Assembly (NCBI RefSeq): GCF_032452875.1
Contig: NW_026893636.1
Location: 796,078-860,077, forward strand
Source: Bos javanicus
Lineage: Eukaryota > Chordata > Mammalia > Artiodactyla > Bovidae
Direction: 5' to 3'
Length of the DNA: 64,000 nucleotides
Shown here: positions 25,546 through 39,419 of the stretch, in pieces
Position numbering within the stretch: the stretch's first letter is position 1
Layout: each line of letters opens with the position of its first letter
Position numbers and translations under genes: made by a program
The notes under the pieces: model-generated
The model's input: the letters and a program-made list of their open reading frames with translations, nothing else
Told to the model about the DNA's origin: nothing
Database searches by the model: none

Positions 25546-28023
25546 TGATCACGTGACTGAGCATGCACTGTTCACGTGGCTGATCATACACTGATCACGT
25601 GACTGATCATGCACTGATCACGTGGCTATCATGCACTGATCACGTGGCTGATCATGCACTGATCACGTGGCTGATCATGCACTGTCACGTGACTGATCAT
25701 GCACTGATCACGTGGCATCATGCACTGATCACGTGGCTGATCATGCACTGATCACGTGACTGATCATGCACTGATCACGTGGCTATCATGCACTGATCAC
25801 GTGGCTGATCATGCACTGATCACGTGGCATCATGCACTGATCACGTGACTGATCATGCACTGATCACGTAATTGATCATGCACTGATCACGTGGCTGATC
25901 ATGCACTGATCACGTGACTGATCATGCACTGATCACGTGACTGATCATGCACTGATCACGTGGCTATCATGCACTGATCACGTGGCTGATCATGCACTGA
26001 TCACGTGACTGATCATGCACTGATCACGTGACTGATCATGCACTGATCACGTGGCTATCATGCACTGATCACGTGGCTGATCATGCACTGATCACGTGGC
26101 TGATCATGCACTGATCACGTGACTGATCATGCACTGATCACGTGGCATCATGCACTGATCACGTGGCTGATCATGCACTGATCACGTGGCTGATCATGCA
26201 CTGATCACGTGGCTGATCATGCACTGATCACGTGCTGATCATGCACTGATCACGTGGCTATCATGCACTGATCACGTGGCTGATCATGCACTGATCACGT
26301 AGCTATCATCACTGATCACGTGACTGATCATGCACTGATCACGTAATTGATCATGCACTGATCACGTGACTGATCATGCACTGATCACGTGACTGATCAT
26401 GCACTGATCACGTGGCTATCATGCACTGATCACGTGGCTGATCATGCACTGATCACGTGACTGATCATGCACTGATCACGTGGCTATCATGCACTGATCA
26501 CGTGGCTGATCATGCACTGATCACGTAGCTATCATGCACTGATCACGTGGCTGATCATGCACTGATCACGTAATTGATCATGCACTGATCACGTGGCTGA
26601 TCATGCACTGATCACGTGACTGATCATGCACTGATCACGTGACTGATCATGCACTGATCACGTGGCTATCATGCACTGATCACGTGGCTGATCATGCACT
26701 GATCACGTGACTGATCATGCACTGATCACGTGACTATCATGCACTGATCACGTGGCTATCATGCACTGATCACGTGGCTATCATGCACTGATCACGTGGC
26801 TGATCACACACGATCACGTGACTGATCATGCACTGATCACGTGGCTATCATGCACTGATCACGTGGCTATCATGCACTGATCACGTGGCTGATCATGCAC
26901 TGATCACGTAGCTACCATGCACTGATCACGTGACTGATCATGCACTGATCACGTGACTGATCATGCACTGATCACGTGGCTGATCATGCACTGATCACGT
27001 GGCTGATCATGCACTGATCACGTAGCTATCATGCACTGATCACGTGACTGATCATGCACTGATCACGTGACTGATCATGCACTGATCACGTGACTGATCA
27101 TGCACTGATCACGTGGCTATCATGCACTGATCACGTGGCTGATCATGCACTGATCACGTGACTGATCATGCACTGATCACGTGGCTATCATGCACTGATC
27201 ACGTGGCTATCATGCACTGATCACGTGGCTGATCATGCACTGATCACGTGACTGATCATGCACTGATCACGTCTATATCATGCACTGATCACGTGACTGA
27301 TCATGCACTGATCACGTGGCTGATCATGCACTGATCACGTGACTGATCATGCACTGATCACGTGGCTATCATGCACTGATCACGTGGCTGATCATGCACT
27401 GATCACGTGACTGATCATGCACTGATCACGTGGCTATCATGCACTGATCACGTGGCTGATCATGCACTGATCACGTAGCTATCATGTACTGGTCACGTGA
27501 CTGATCATGCACTGATCACGTAATTGATCATGCACTGATCACGTGACTGATCATGCACTGATCACGTGACTGATCATGCACTGATCACGTGACTGATCAT
27601 GCACTGATCACGTGGCTATCATGCACTGATCACGTGGCTGATCATGCACTGATCACGTGGCTGATCATGCACTGATCACGTGGCTGATCATGCACTGATC
27701 ACGTGACTGATCATGCACTGATCACGTGGCTATCATGCACTGATCACGTGGCTGATCATGCACTGATCACGTGGCTGATCATGCACTGTCACGTGACTGA
27801 TCATGCACTGATCACGTGGCTGATCATGCACTGATCACGTGGCTATCATGCACTGATCACGTGGCTGATCATGCACTGATCACGCAGCTACCATGCACTG
27901 ATCACATGACTGATCATGCACTGATCACGTAACTGATCATGCACTGATCACGTGGCTTATCATGCACTGATCATGTGACTGATCATGCGCTGATCATGTT
28001 TGGTGTCATACACTGATCATGTG

Positions 28024-28260
28024 CCTCTGGAGGCAATGAACAAAGAGCTGAGTAGGCACGAATCAGTCAGCAGGCAATAATCATGGAACTCAGCTGTGAG
28101 AAATCATGCTGCTCAGCTGGCAATAATCAAGCAGAAGAGCAGGCAGGAATTACGCAGCACAGCTGGCAATTGTCAAGCAGATGACAGGCAGGAATCGTGC
28201 AGCTCAGCTGGCAATTGTCAAGCAGATGAGCAGACAGTAATCACGCAGCTCAGCAGGCCC
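28024..28260 (+). repeat. Empty-site segment j (subtype A)
   Basis: GTGTCATACACTG upstream, GGCACGAATCAGTC within, and AGCAGAAGAGC, a variant shared with segment l. Confidence 0.78.
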
Positions 28261-29108
28261 TGATCACGTGACTGAGCATGCACTGTTCACGTGGCTGATC
28301 ACACACTGATCACGTGACTGATCATGCACTGATCACGTGGCTATCATGCACTGATCACGTGGCTGATCATGCACTGATCACGTGGCTACCATGCACTGAT
28401 CACGTGACTGATCATGCACTGATCACGTAATGATCATGCACTGATCACGTGGCTGATCATGCACTGATCACGTGGCTGATCACACACTGATCACGTGACT
28501 GATCATGCACTGATCACGTGGCTATCATGCACTGATCACGTGGCTATCATGCACTGATCACGTGGCTATCATGCACTCATCGTGCCTGATCATGCACTGA
28601 TCACGTGACTGATCATGCACTGATCACGTGGCTATCATGCACTGATCACGTGGCTGATCATGCACTGATCACGTGGCTGATCATGCACTGATCACGTGAC
28701 TGATCATGCACTGATCACGTGGCTGATCATGCACTGATCACGTGGCTATCATGCACTGATCACGTGGCTGATCATGCACTGATCACGTAGCTACCATGTA
28801 CTGGTCACGTGACTGATCATGCACTGATCACGTGATTGATCATGCACTGATCACGTGGCTGATCATGCACTGATCACGTGACTGATCATGCACTGATCAC
28901 GTGGCTGATCATGCACTGATCACGTGGCTATCATGCACTGATCACGTGGCTGATCATGCACTGATCACGCAGCTACCATGTACTGGTCACATGACTGATC
29001 ATGCACTGATCACGTGATTGATCATGCACTGATCACCTGGCTTATCATGCATTGATCATGTGACTGATCATGTGCTGATCATGTTTGGTGTCATACACTG
29101 ATCATGTG

Positions 29109-29345
29109 CCTCTGGAGGCAATGAACAAAGAGCTGAGTAGGCAGGAATCAGTCAGCAGGCAATAATCATGGAACTCAGCTGTGAGAAATCATGCTGCTCA
29201 GCTGGCAATAATCAAGCAGATGAGCAGGCAGGAATTACGCAGCACAGGTGGCAATTGTCAAGCAGATGACAGGCAGGAATCGTGCAGCTCAGCTGGCAAT
29301 TGTCAAGCAGATGAGCAGACAGTAATCACGCAGCTCAGCAGGCCC
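29109..29345 (+). repeat. Empty-site segment k (subtype A)
   Basis: Only 1.09 kb after segment j, with a GTGTCATACACTG flank and GCACAGGTGGC as in segments a and f. Confidence 0.78.
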
Positions 29346-32300
29346 TGATCACGTGACTGAGCATGCACTGTTCACGTGGCTGATCACATACCTGATCACG
29401 TGACTGATCATGCACTGATCACGTGGCTATCATGCACTGATCACGTGGCTGATCATGCACTGATCACGTGACTGACATGCACTGATCATGGTACTGTCAT
29501 GCACTGATCACGTGGCTATCATGCACTGATCACGTGACTGATCATGCACTGATCACGTGGCTATCATGCACTGATCACGTGGCTGATCATGCACTGATCA
29601 CGTGCTGATCATGCACTGATCACGTGGCTGATCATGCACTGATCACGTGGCTATCATGCACTGATCACGTGGCTGATCATGCAATGATCACGCAGCTACC
29701 ATGCACTGATCACGTGACTGATCATGCACTGATCACGTGACTGATCATGCACTGATCACGTGGCTATCATGCACTGATCACGTGGCTGATCATGCACTGA
29801 TCACGTAGCTATCATGTACTGGTCACGTGACTGATCATGCACTGATCACGTGACTGATCATGCACTGATCACGTGGCTATCATGCACTGATCACGTGACT
29901 GATCATGCACTGATCACGTCTGATCATGCACTGATCACGTGACTGATCATGCACTGATCACGTGGCTGATCATGCACTGATCACGTAACTGATCATGCAC
30001 TGATCACGTGGCTGATCATGCACTGATCACGTGACTGATCATGCACTGATCACGTGACTGATCATGCACTGATCACGTGGCTATCATGCACTGATCACGT
30101 GGCTGATCATGCACTGATCACGTGACTGATCATGCACTGATCACTGGCTATCATGCACTGATCACGTGGCTATCATGCACTGATCACGTGGCTGATCATG
30201 CACTGATCACGTGACTGATCATGCACTGATCACGTCTATCATGCACTGATCACGTGACTGATCATGCACTGATCACGTGGCTGATCATGCACTGATCATG
30301 TGTCTGATCATGCACTGATCACGTGGCGATCATGCACTGATCACGTGGCTGATCATACATGATCACGTGACTGATCATGCACTGATCACGTGGCTGTCAT
30401 GCACTGATCACGTGGCTGATCATGCACTGATCACGTGACTGATCATGCACTGATCACGTGGCTATCATGCACTGATCACGTGGCTGATCATGCACTGATC
30501 ACGTGCCTGATCATGCACTGATCACGTGGCTGATCATGCACTGATCACGTGACTGATCATGCACTGATCACGTGGCTGATCATGCACTGATCACGTGGCT
30601 GATCATGCACTGATCACGTAGCTATCATGCACTGATCACGTGACTGATCATGCACTGATCACGTGACTGATCATGCACTGATCACGTGACTGATCATGCA
30701 CTGATCACGTGACTGATCATGCACTGATCACGTGGCTGATCATGCACTGATCACGTGACTGATCATGCACTGATCACGTGGCTGATCATGCACTGATCAC
30801 GTGGCTATCATGCACTGATCACGTGGCTGATCATGCACTGATCACGTAGCTACCATGCACTGATCACGTGACTGATCATGCACTGATCACGTGACTGATC
30901 ATGCACTGATCACGTGGCTATCATGCACTGATCACGTAGCTACATGCACTGTCACGTGACTGATCATGCACTGATCAGTGACTGATCATGCACTGATCAC
31001 GTGGCTATCATGCACTGATCACGTGGCTATCATGCACTGATCACGTGGCTGATCATGCACTGATCACGTATCTATCATGCACTGATCACGTGACTGATCA
31101 TGCACTGATCACGTGGCTATCATGCACTGATCACGTGGCTGATCATGCACTGATCACGTAGCTACCATGTACTGTCACGTGACTGATCATGCACTGATCA
31201 CGTAATTGATCATGCACTGATCACGTGGCTGATCATGCACTGATCACGTGACTGATCATGCACTGATCACGTGGCTGATCATGCACTGATCACGTGGCTA
31301 TCATGCACTGATCACGTGGCTATCATGCACTGATCACGTGGCTGATCACACACTGATCACGTGACTGATCATGCACTGATCACGTGGCTATCATGCACTG
31401 ATCACGGGCTATCATGCACTGATATCATGCACTGATCACGTGGCTGATCATGCACGTATCACGTGACTGATCATGCACTGATCACGTGGCTGATCATGCA
31501 CTGATCACGTGGCTATCATGCACTGATCACGTGGCTGATCATGCAATGATCACGTAGCTACCATGCACTGGTCACGTGACTGATCATGCACTGATCACGT
31601 AATTGATCATGCACTGATCACGTGGCTGATCATGCACTGATCACGTGGCTGATCACACACGTATCACGTGACTGATCATGCACTGATCACGTGACTATCA
31701 TGCACTGATCACGTGGCTGATCATGCACTGATCACGTGGCTATCATGCACTGATCACGTGCTATCATGCACTGATCACGTGGCTGATCACACACTGATCA
31801 CATGACTGATCATGCACTGATCACGTGACTGATCATGCACTGATCACGTGGCTATCATGCACTGATCACGTGGCTATCATGCACTGATCACGTGGCTGAT
31901 CACACACTGATCACGTGACTGATCATGCACTGATCACGTGGCTGATCATGCACTGATCACGTGGCAATCATGTACTGATCACGTGGCTGATCATGCACTG
32001 ATCACGTGACTGATCATGCACTGATCACGTGACTGATCATGCACTGATCACGTGACTGATCATGCACTGATCATGCACTGATCTCATGGCTATCATGCAC
32101 TGATCACGTGGCTGATCATGCACTGATCACGTAGCTATCATGCACTGATCACGTGACTGATCATGCACTGATCACGTAATTGATCATGCACTGATCACGT
32201 GGCTGATCATGCACTGATCACGTGACTGATCATGCACTGATCACGTGACTGATCATGCACTGATCACGTGGCTATCATGCACTGATCACGTGGCTGATCA

Positions 32301-33399
32301 TGCACTGATCACGTAGCTACCATGCACTGGTCACGTGACTGATCATGCACTGATCACGTAACTGATCATGCACTGATCACGTGGCTGATCATGCACTGAT
32401 CACGTGGCTGATCATGCACTGATCACGTGACTGATCATGCACTGATCACGTGACTGATCATGCACTGATCACGTGGCTGATCATGCACTGATCACGTGAC
32501 TGATCATGCACTGATCACGTGGCTGATCATGCACTGATCACGTGGCTATCATGCACTGATCACGTGGCTGATCATGCAATGATCACGTAGCTGATCATGC
32601 ACTGTCACGTGACTGATCATGCACTGATCACGTGACTGATCATGCACTGATCACGTGGCTATCATGCACTGATCACGTGGCTGATCATGCACTGATCACA
32701 TGACTGATCATGCACTGATCACGTGACTGATCATGCACTGATCACGTGGCTATCATGCACTGATCACGTGGCTATCATGCACTGATCACGTGGCTGATCA
32801 TGCACTGATCACGTGACTGATCATGCACTGATCACGTGGCTATCATGCACTGATCACGTGGCTGATCATGCACTGATCACGTGACTGATCATGCACTGAT
32901 CACGTGGCTGATCATGCACTGATCACGTGACTGATCATGCACTGATCACGTGGCTATCATGCACTGATCACGTGGCTGATCATGCACTGATCACGTGCCT
33001 GATCATGCACTGATCACGTGACTGATCATGCACTGATCACGTGGCTATCATGCACTGATCACGTGGCTGATCATGCACTGATCACGTGACTGATCATGCA
33101 CTGATCACGTGACTGATCATGCACTGATCACGTGGCTATCATGCACTGATCACGTGGCTGATCATGCACTGATCACGTGACTGATCATGCACTGATCACG
33201 TGGCTATCATGCACTGATCACGTGGCTATCATGCACTGATCACGTGGCTGATCATGCACTGATCACGTGACTGATCATGCACTGATCACGTCTATATCAT
33301 GCACTGATCACGTGACTGATCATGCACTGATCACGTGGCTGATCATGCACTGATCACGTGTCAGATCATGCACTGATCACGTGGCTGATCATGCACTGA

Positions 33400-34440
33400 T
33401 CACGTGGCTGATCATGTCTCACGTACTGATCATGCACTGATCACGTGGCTGTCATGCACTGATCACGTGACTGATCATGCACTGATCTGACTATCATGCA
33501 CTGATCACGTGGCTATCATGCACTGATGTATCATGCACTGATCACGTGGCTGATCATGCTGATCACGTCAACTGATCATGCACTGATCATGGCTGATCAT
33601 GCACTGCTCACGTGGCTGATCATGCAATGATCACGTAGCTACCTGTTATGGTCACGTGATTATCTGCTGATCCGTGAATGATCATGCACTATCACGTGAT
33701 CATTACGTGATCACGTGCCTGATCATGCACTGATCACGTGGCTGATCATGCACTGATCACGTAGCTATCATGTACTGATCACGTGGCTGATCATGCACTG
33801 ATCACGTGACTGATCATGCACTGATCACGTGGCTGATCATGCACTGATCACGTGTATACTGCACGTGATGATGTGCTGATCACTGACTGATCATATATGT
33901 CATGATCAGCACTGATCACGTGGCTGATCATGCACTGATCATGTGGCACATCATGTGATCATGATCACGTGGCTGATCATGCACTGATCAGTGACTGATC
34001 ATCATGCACACGTGATCATGCACTGATCACGTGGCTGATCATGCACTGATCACGTGGCTGATGACACTGATCACATGACAGTCATTGATCACGTGCTGAT
34101 CATGCTGATCACGGTGATCATGCACTGATCACGTGACTGATCACGTGGCTGATCATGCACTGATCACGGCTGATCGCACTGATCACGTGGCTGATCATCA
34201 CTGATCACGTGGCTGATCATGCACTGATCTGATCATGCACTGATCATGACTGATCTGATCACGTGGCTGATCATGCACTGATCACGTGGCTGATCATGCA
34301 CTGATCACGTGACTGATCATGCACTGATCACGTGGCTATCATGCACTGATCACGTGGCTATCATGCACTGATCACGTGGCTATCATGCACTGATCATGCT
34401 GATCATGCAAGCTGACGTGACTAATCTTGATGGCTATCAT
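33400..34440. other. Irregular, scrambled satellite patch
   Basis: The 23-bp phase breaks down: truncated and fused units such as ATCTGACTATCATG, CCTGTTATGGTCACG and ATCATTACGTGATC occur every few tens of bases. On both sides the repeats are nearly perfect. Nothing non-satellite is recognisable. It could be a real recombination scar or a poorly resolved consensus. Confidence 0.6.
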
Positions 34441-34787
34441 GCACTGATCATGTGAATATGCACTGATCACGTGGCTGATCATACACATATCACATGACTG
34501 ATCATGCACTGATCACGTGGCTATCATGCCTGATCACGTGGCTATCATGCACTGATCACGTGGCTGATCATGCACTGATCACGTGGCTGATCATGCACTG
34601 ATCACGTGGCTATCATGCACTCTCACGTGGCTGATCATGCACTGATCACGGCTACCATGTACTGGTCACATGACTGATCATGCACTGATCACGTGACTGA
34701 TCATGCACTGATCACCTGGCTTATCATGCATTGATCATGTGACTGATCATGCGCTGATCATGTTTGGTATCATACACTGATCATGTG

Positions 34788-35024
34788 CCTCTGGAGGCAA
34801 TGAACAAAGAGCTGAGTAGGCAGGAATCAGTCAGCAGGCAATAATCATGGAACTCAGCTCTGAGAAATCATGCTGCTCAGCTGGCAATAATCAAGCAGAA
34901 GAGCAGGCAGGAATTACGCAGCACAGCTGGCAATTGTCAAGCAGATGACAGGCAGGAATCGTGCAGCTCAGCTGGCAATTGTCAAGCAGATGAGCAGACA
35001 GTAATCACGCAGCTCAGCAGGCCC
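34788..35024 (+). repeat. Empty-site segment l (subtype A)
   Basis: Last LTR-free copy, preceded by TTTGGTATCA, a blend of subtype A and B flanks. AGCAGAAGAGC links it to segment j. The LTR-bearing array resumes within about 100 bp. Confidence 0.78.
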
Positions 35025-35074
35025 TGATCACGTGACTGAGCATGCACTGTTCACGTGGCTGATCAGGCACCTAT

Positions 35075-35120
35075 CACGTGACTGATCATGCACTGATCAC
35101 GTGGCTGATCAAGTCCAGAT
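35075..35120. other. Right junction, LTR-free satellite to LTR-bearing array
   Basis: The typical LTR-unit variant GATCAAGTCCAGATCA appears at about 35107. Before it the sequence follows segment l and its 23-bp tail. GATCAGGCACCTATCACG just before looks like a hybrid of both types. Phase and orientation are preserved. Confidence 0.65.
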
Positions 35121-35613
35121 CAGGTGACTGAGCATGCACTGATCACGTGGCTATCATGCACTGATGACGTGACTGCATGCACTGATGACGTGGCTGATCA
35201 GGCACTGATCACATGGCTCATCATGCACTGATCACGTGTTTATCAGGCAATGATCAGTGACTGACAGGCGCAGATCATGGGACTGTGCACGCACTGATCA
35301 CGTGGCTATCATGCACTGATCACGTGACTGCGCATGCTCACGTGGCTGTTCAGGCACTGATCACGTGTTTATCAGGCAGTGATCAGTGACTGACAGGCGC
35401 TGATCAGGGGACTGTGCACGCACTGATCAGGTGGCTGATCAGGAACTGACCACCTGACTGCGCATGCAGTGATCACGTGGCTGGTCGTTCACTGATCACG
35501 TGTTTATCATACGGTGATCACGTGACTGAGAGGCGCTGATCACGTGACTGTGCCGTCAGTGATCACGTGGCTGAGCAGGCACTGATATCGTGACTGAGCA
35601 TGCACTGATCATG

Positions 35614-36207
35614 TGCCGGGAGCCGGAGGCATTCCACTCTGGACAAAGGTCATGAGGAAGGAGGCTCGGCATACGCAAATGCGGGATCGAGCCTCAGGAG
35701 TCCACCCGGATATTCTCGAGCATCTCCCCCCAAAAACCAGAGTCTGCCTACTGTATTGCTTTGTGCTCTCACCTCTGATTTCACTGGGGCTGTCCCCCAC
35801 CACCATCTCGCTCTCTCTGTCAAAGAGTTAACTTACAGCTCCAATTCATAAAGTTCCTTGTCATTCTTCCCTTTAACTTCCAGCTGAGTCTCCATCTGGA
35901 GCGCGGAACCCACCACGCTTACTAATTATGCCTGGGCTGCTAAGACCCACTCGAGAAGGTGTCTAGGTGAGGCACCTTTCGCTATTCGAGAGGCGCCTGC
36001 GGCCTACGTAAGTGGTGCAAACTTCTTGTCTTGAAGTTTGATTGGTCTTCCGCGTAAACCAAGCTACTCAGTCTCTTTTCTCCACCGAATTTTCCTACTG
36101 AGCTCTCCTCATACTATTATTCTTGACATCTCTGATTAGCATATAAATAGTCGCCTAGGCCATCTCTCCTTCGAATACCCTGGATCAGTTGGGGCTGGTC
36201 CCCGGCA
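35614..36207 (+). mobile_element. LTR copy 8, first of the right array
   Basis: 594 bp. Several runs are one base or more short (GCCGGAGGC, CTGGGGCTGTC, TCTAGGTGAGG, GAGAGGCGCC). PBS at 36210-36227. Confidence 0.86.
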
Positions 36208-37012
36208 GGTGGCGACCGAACAGGGACCTCAGGAGGCAATACTCAAAGAGCTGAGCAGACACGAACCACGCAATCAGCAGGCAATAAGCATGGAGCTCAG
36301 CAGTGACGAATCATGCTGCTCAACTGGCAATAATCAAGCACGTGACCAGGCAGGAATCACGCAGCTCAGCTGGCAATTGTCAAGCAGATGAGCTGACAGG
36401 AATCACGCAGCTCAGCTGGCAATTGTCATGCAGATGAGCCGGCAGGAATCACGCAGCTCAGCAGGCCCTGATCACGTGACTCTGCAGACACTGATCACGT
36501 GGCTGATCAAGTACAGATCACGTGACTGAGCATGCACTGATCACGTGGCTATCATGCACTGATGACGTGACTGTGCATGCACTGATGACGTGGCTGATCA
36601 GGCACTGATCACATGGCTCATCATGCACTGATCACGTGTTTATCAGGCAATGATCAGTGACTGACAGGCGCTGATCATGGGACTGTGCACGCACTGATCA
36701 CGTGGCTATCATGCACTGATCACGTGACTGCGCATGCACTGATGACGTGGCTGTTCGGGCACTGATCACGTGTTTATCAGGCAGTGATCAGTGACTGACA
36801 GGCGCTGATCAGGGGACTGTGCACGCACTGATCAGGTAGCTGATCAGGAACTGACCACCTGACCGCGCAGTGATCACGTGGCTGGTCGTTCACTGATCAC
36901 GTGTTTATCATACGGTGATCACGTGACTGAGGCGCTGATCACGTGACTGTGCCGTCAGTGATCACGTGGCTGAGCAGGCACTGATATCGTGACTGAGCAT
37001 GCACTGATCATG

Positions 37013-37609
37013 TGCCGGGAGCCGGGAGGCATTCCACTCTGGACAAAGGTCATGAGGAAGGAGGCTCGGCATACGCAAATGCGGGATCGAGCCTCAGGAG
37101 TCCACCCGGATATTCTCGAGCATCTCCCCCCAAAAAAACCAGAGTCTGCCTACTGTATTGCTTTGTGCTCTCACCTCTGATTTCACTGGGGCTGTCCCCC
37201 ACCACCATCTCGCTCTCTCTGTCAAAGAGTTAACTTACAGCTCCAATTCATAAAGTTCCTTGTCATTCTTCCCTTTAACTTCCAGCTGAGTCTCCATCTG
37301 GAGCGCGGAACCCACCACGCTTACTAATTATGCCTGGGCTGCTAAGACCCACTCGAGAAGGTGTCTAGGGTGAGGCACCTTTCGCTATTCGAGAGGCGCC
37401 TGCGGCCTACGTAAGTGGTGCAAACTTCTTGTCTTGAAGTTTGATTGGTCTTCCGCGTAAACCAAGCTACTCAGTCTCTTTTCTCCACCGAATTTTCCTA
37501 CTGAGCTCTCCTCATACTATTATTCTTGACATCTCTGATTAGCATATAAATAGTCGCCTAGGCCATCTCTCCTTCGAATACCCTGGATCAGTTGGGGCTG
37601 GTCCCGGCA
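37013..37609 (+). mobile_element. LTR copy 9
   Basis: 597 bp. GCCGGGAGGC and GGTCCCGGCA are each one base short; the latter shortens the 3' hairpin. PBS at 37612-37629. Confidence 0.86.
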
Positions 37610-38397
37610 GGTGGCGACCGAACAGGGACCTCAGGAGGCAATACTCAAAGAGCTGAGCAGACACGAACCACGCAATCAGCAGGCAATAAGCATGGAGCTC
37701 AGCAGTGACGAATCATGCTGCTCAACTGGCAATAATCAAGCACGTGACCAGGCAGGAATCACGCAGCTCAGCTGGCAATTGTCAAGCAGATGAGCCGACA
37801 GGAATCACGCAGCTCAGCTGGCAATTGTCATGCAGATGAGCGGCAGGAATCACGCAGCTCAGCAGGCCCTGATCACGTGACTCTGCAGGCACTGATCACG
37901 TGGCTGATCAAGTCCAGATCACGTGACTGAGCATGCACTGATCACGTGGCTATCATGCACTGATGACGTGACTGCGCATGCACTGATGACGTGGCTGATC
38001 AGGCACTGATCACATGGCTCATCATGCACTGATCACGTGTTTATCAGGCAATGATCAGTGACTGACAGGCGCTGATCATGGGACTGTGCACGCACTGATC
38101 ACGTGGCTATCATGCACTGATCACGTGACTGCGCATGCACTGATGACGTGGCTGTTCGGGCACTGATCACGTGTTTATCAGGCAGTGATCAGTGACTGAC
38201 AGGCGCTGATCAGGGGACTGTGCACGCACTGATCAGGTGGCTGATCAGGAACTGACCACCTGACTGCGCATGCAGTGATCACGTGGCTGGTCGTTCACTG
38301 ATCACGTGTTGATCATACGGTGATCACGTGACTGTGCCGTCAGTGATCACGTGGCTGAGCAGGCACTGATATCGTGACTGAGCATGCACTGATCATG

Positions 38398-38986
38398 TGC
38401 CGGGAGCCGGGAGGCATTCCACTCTGGACAAAGGTCATGAGGAAGGAGGCTCGGCATACGCAAATGCGGGATCGAGCCTCAGGAGTCCACCCGGATATTC
38501 TCGAGCATCTCCCCCAAAAAAAACCGGAGTCTGCCTACTGTATTGCTTTGTGCTCTCACCTCTGATTTCTGGGGGCTGTCCCCCACCACCATCTCGCTCT
38601 TCTGTCAAAGAGTTAACTTACAGCTCCAATTCATAAAGTTCCTTGTCATTCTTCCCTTTAACTTCCAGGAGTCTCCATCTGGAGCGCGGAACCCACCACG
38701 CTTACTAATTATGCCTGGGCTGCTAAGACCCACTCGAGAAGGTGTCTAGGGTGAGGCACCTTTCGCTATTCGAGAGGGCGCCTGCGGCCTCGTAAGTGGT
38801 CTTCTTGTCTTGAAGTTTGATTGGTCTTCCGCGTAAACCAAGCTACTCAGTCTCTTTTCTCCACCGAATTTTCCTACTGAGCTCTCCTCATACTATTATT
38901 CTTGACATCTCTGATTAGCATATAAATAGTCGCCTAGGCCATCTCTCCTTCGAATACCCTGGATCAGTTGGGGCTGGTCCCCGGCA
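38398..38986 (+). mobile_element. LTR copy 10
   Basis: 589 bp with several small deletions: GATTTCTGGGGGC, CGCTCTTCTGTC, TTCCAGGAGTC and CTCGTAAGTGGTCTTC. They alter mid-U3 but leave the TATA box, termini and PBS (38989-39006) intact. The unit that follows is the longest in the window. Confidence 0.86.
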
Positions 38987-39419
38987 GGTGGCGACCGAAC
39001 AGGGACCTCAGGAGGCAATACTCAAAGAGCTGAGCAGACACGAACCACGCAATCAGCAGGCAATAAGCATGGAGCTCAGCAGTGACGAATCATGCTGCTC
39101 AACTGGCAATAATCAAGCACGTGACCAGGCAGGAATCACGCAGCTCAGCTGGCAATTGTCAAGCAGATGAGCCGACAGGAATCACGCAGCTCAGCTGGCA
39201 ATTGTCATGCAGATGAGCCGGCAGGAATCACGCAGCTCAGCAGGCCCTGATCACGTGACTCTGCAGGCATGATCACGTGGCTGATCAAGTCCAGATCACG
39301 TGACTGAGCATGCACTGATCACGTGGCTATCATGCACTGATGACGTGACTGCGCATGCACTGATCACGTGGCTGATCAGGCACTGATCACATGGCTCATC
39401 ATGCACTGATCACGTGTTT

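Larger units (their letters stand above)
9851..35100 (+). repeat. LTR-free 23-bp satellite block (1.706-like)
   Basis: About 25 kb of 22/23-bp repeats, on the order of 1,100 units estimated from length. Nearly every unit contains CACGTG. Units often run in the order GTGACT-GATC, GTGGCT-ATC, GTGGCT-GATC, a ~68-bp trimer. Rare markers recur at long range: ATGCATTGA(C/T)TACATGACT near 10,585, 14,780 and 17,345, and TCTATATCAT near 11,385, 22,987, 27,272 and 33,292. These hint at older 2-3 kb units. Twelve ~240-bp diverged segments, listed separately, interrupt it. Apart from those and the irregular patch at 33.4-34.4 kb I see only satellite. No gene is supported. Confidence 0.92.

Noticed and set aside
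9851..35100. CRISPR array
   Set aside because: Repeats are head to tail at 22-23 bp with no unique spacers, no leader and no cas genes.
9851..35100. Iteron-type replication origin or plasmid repeat region
   Set aside because: Tens of kilobases of repeats with retroviral LTRs, no rep gene and a mammalian satellite sequence.
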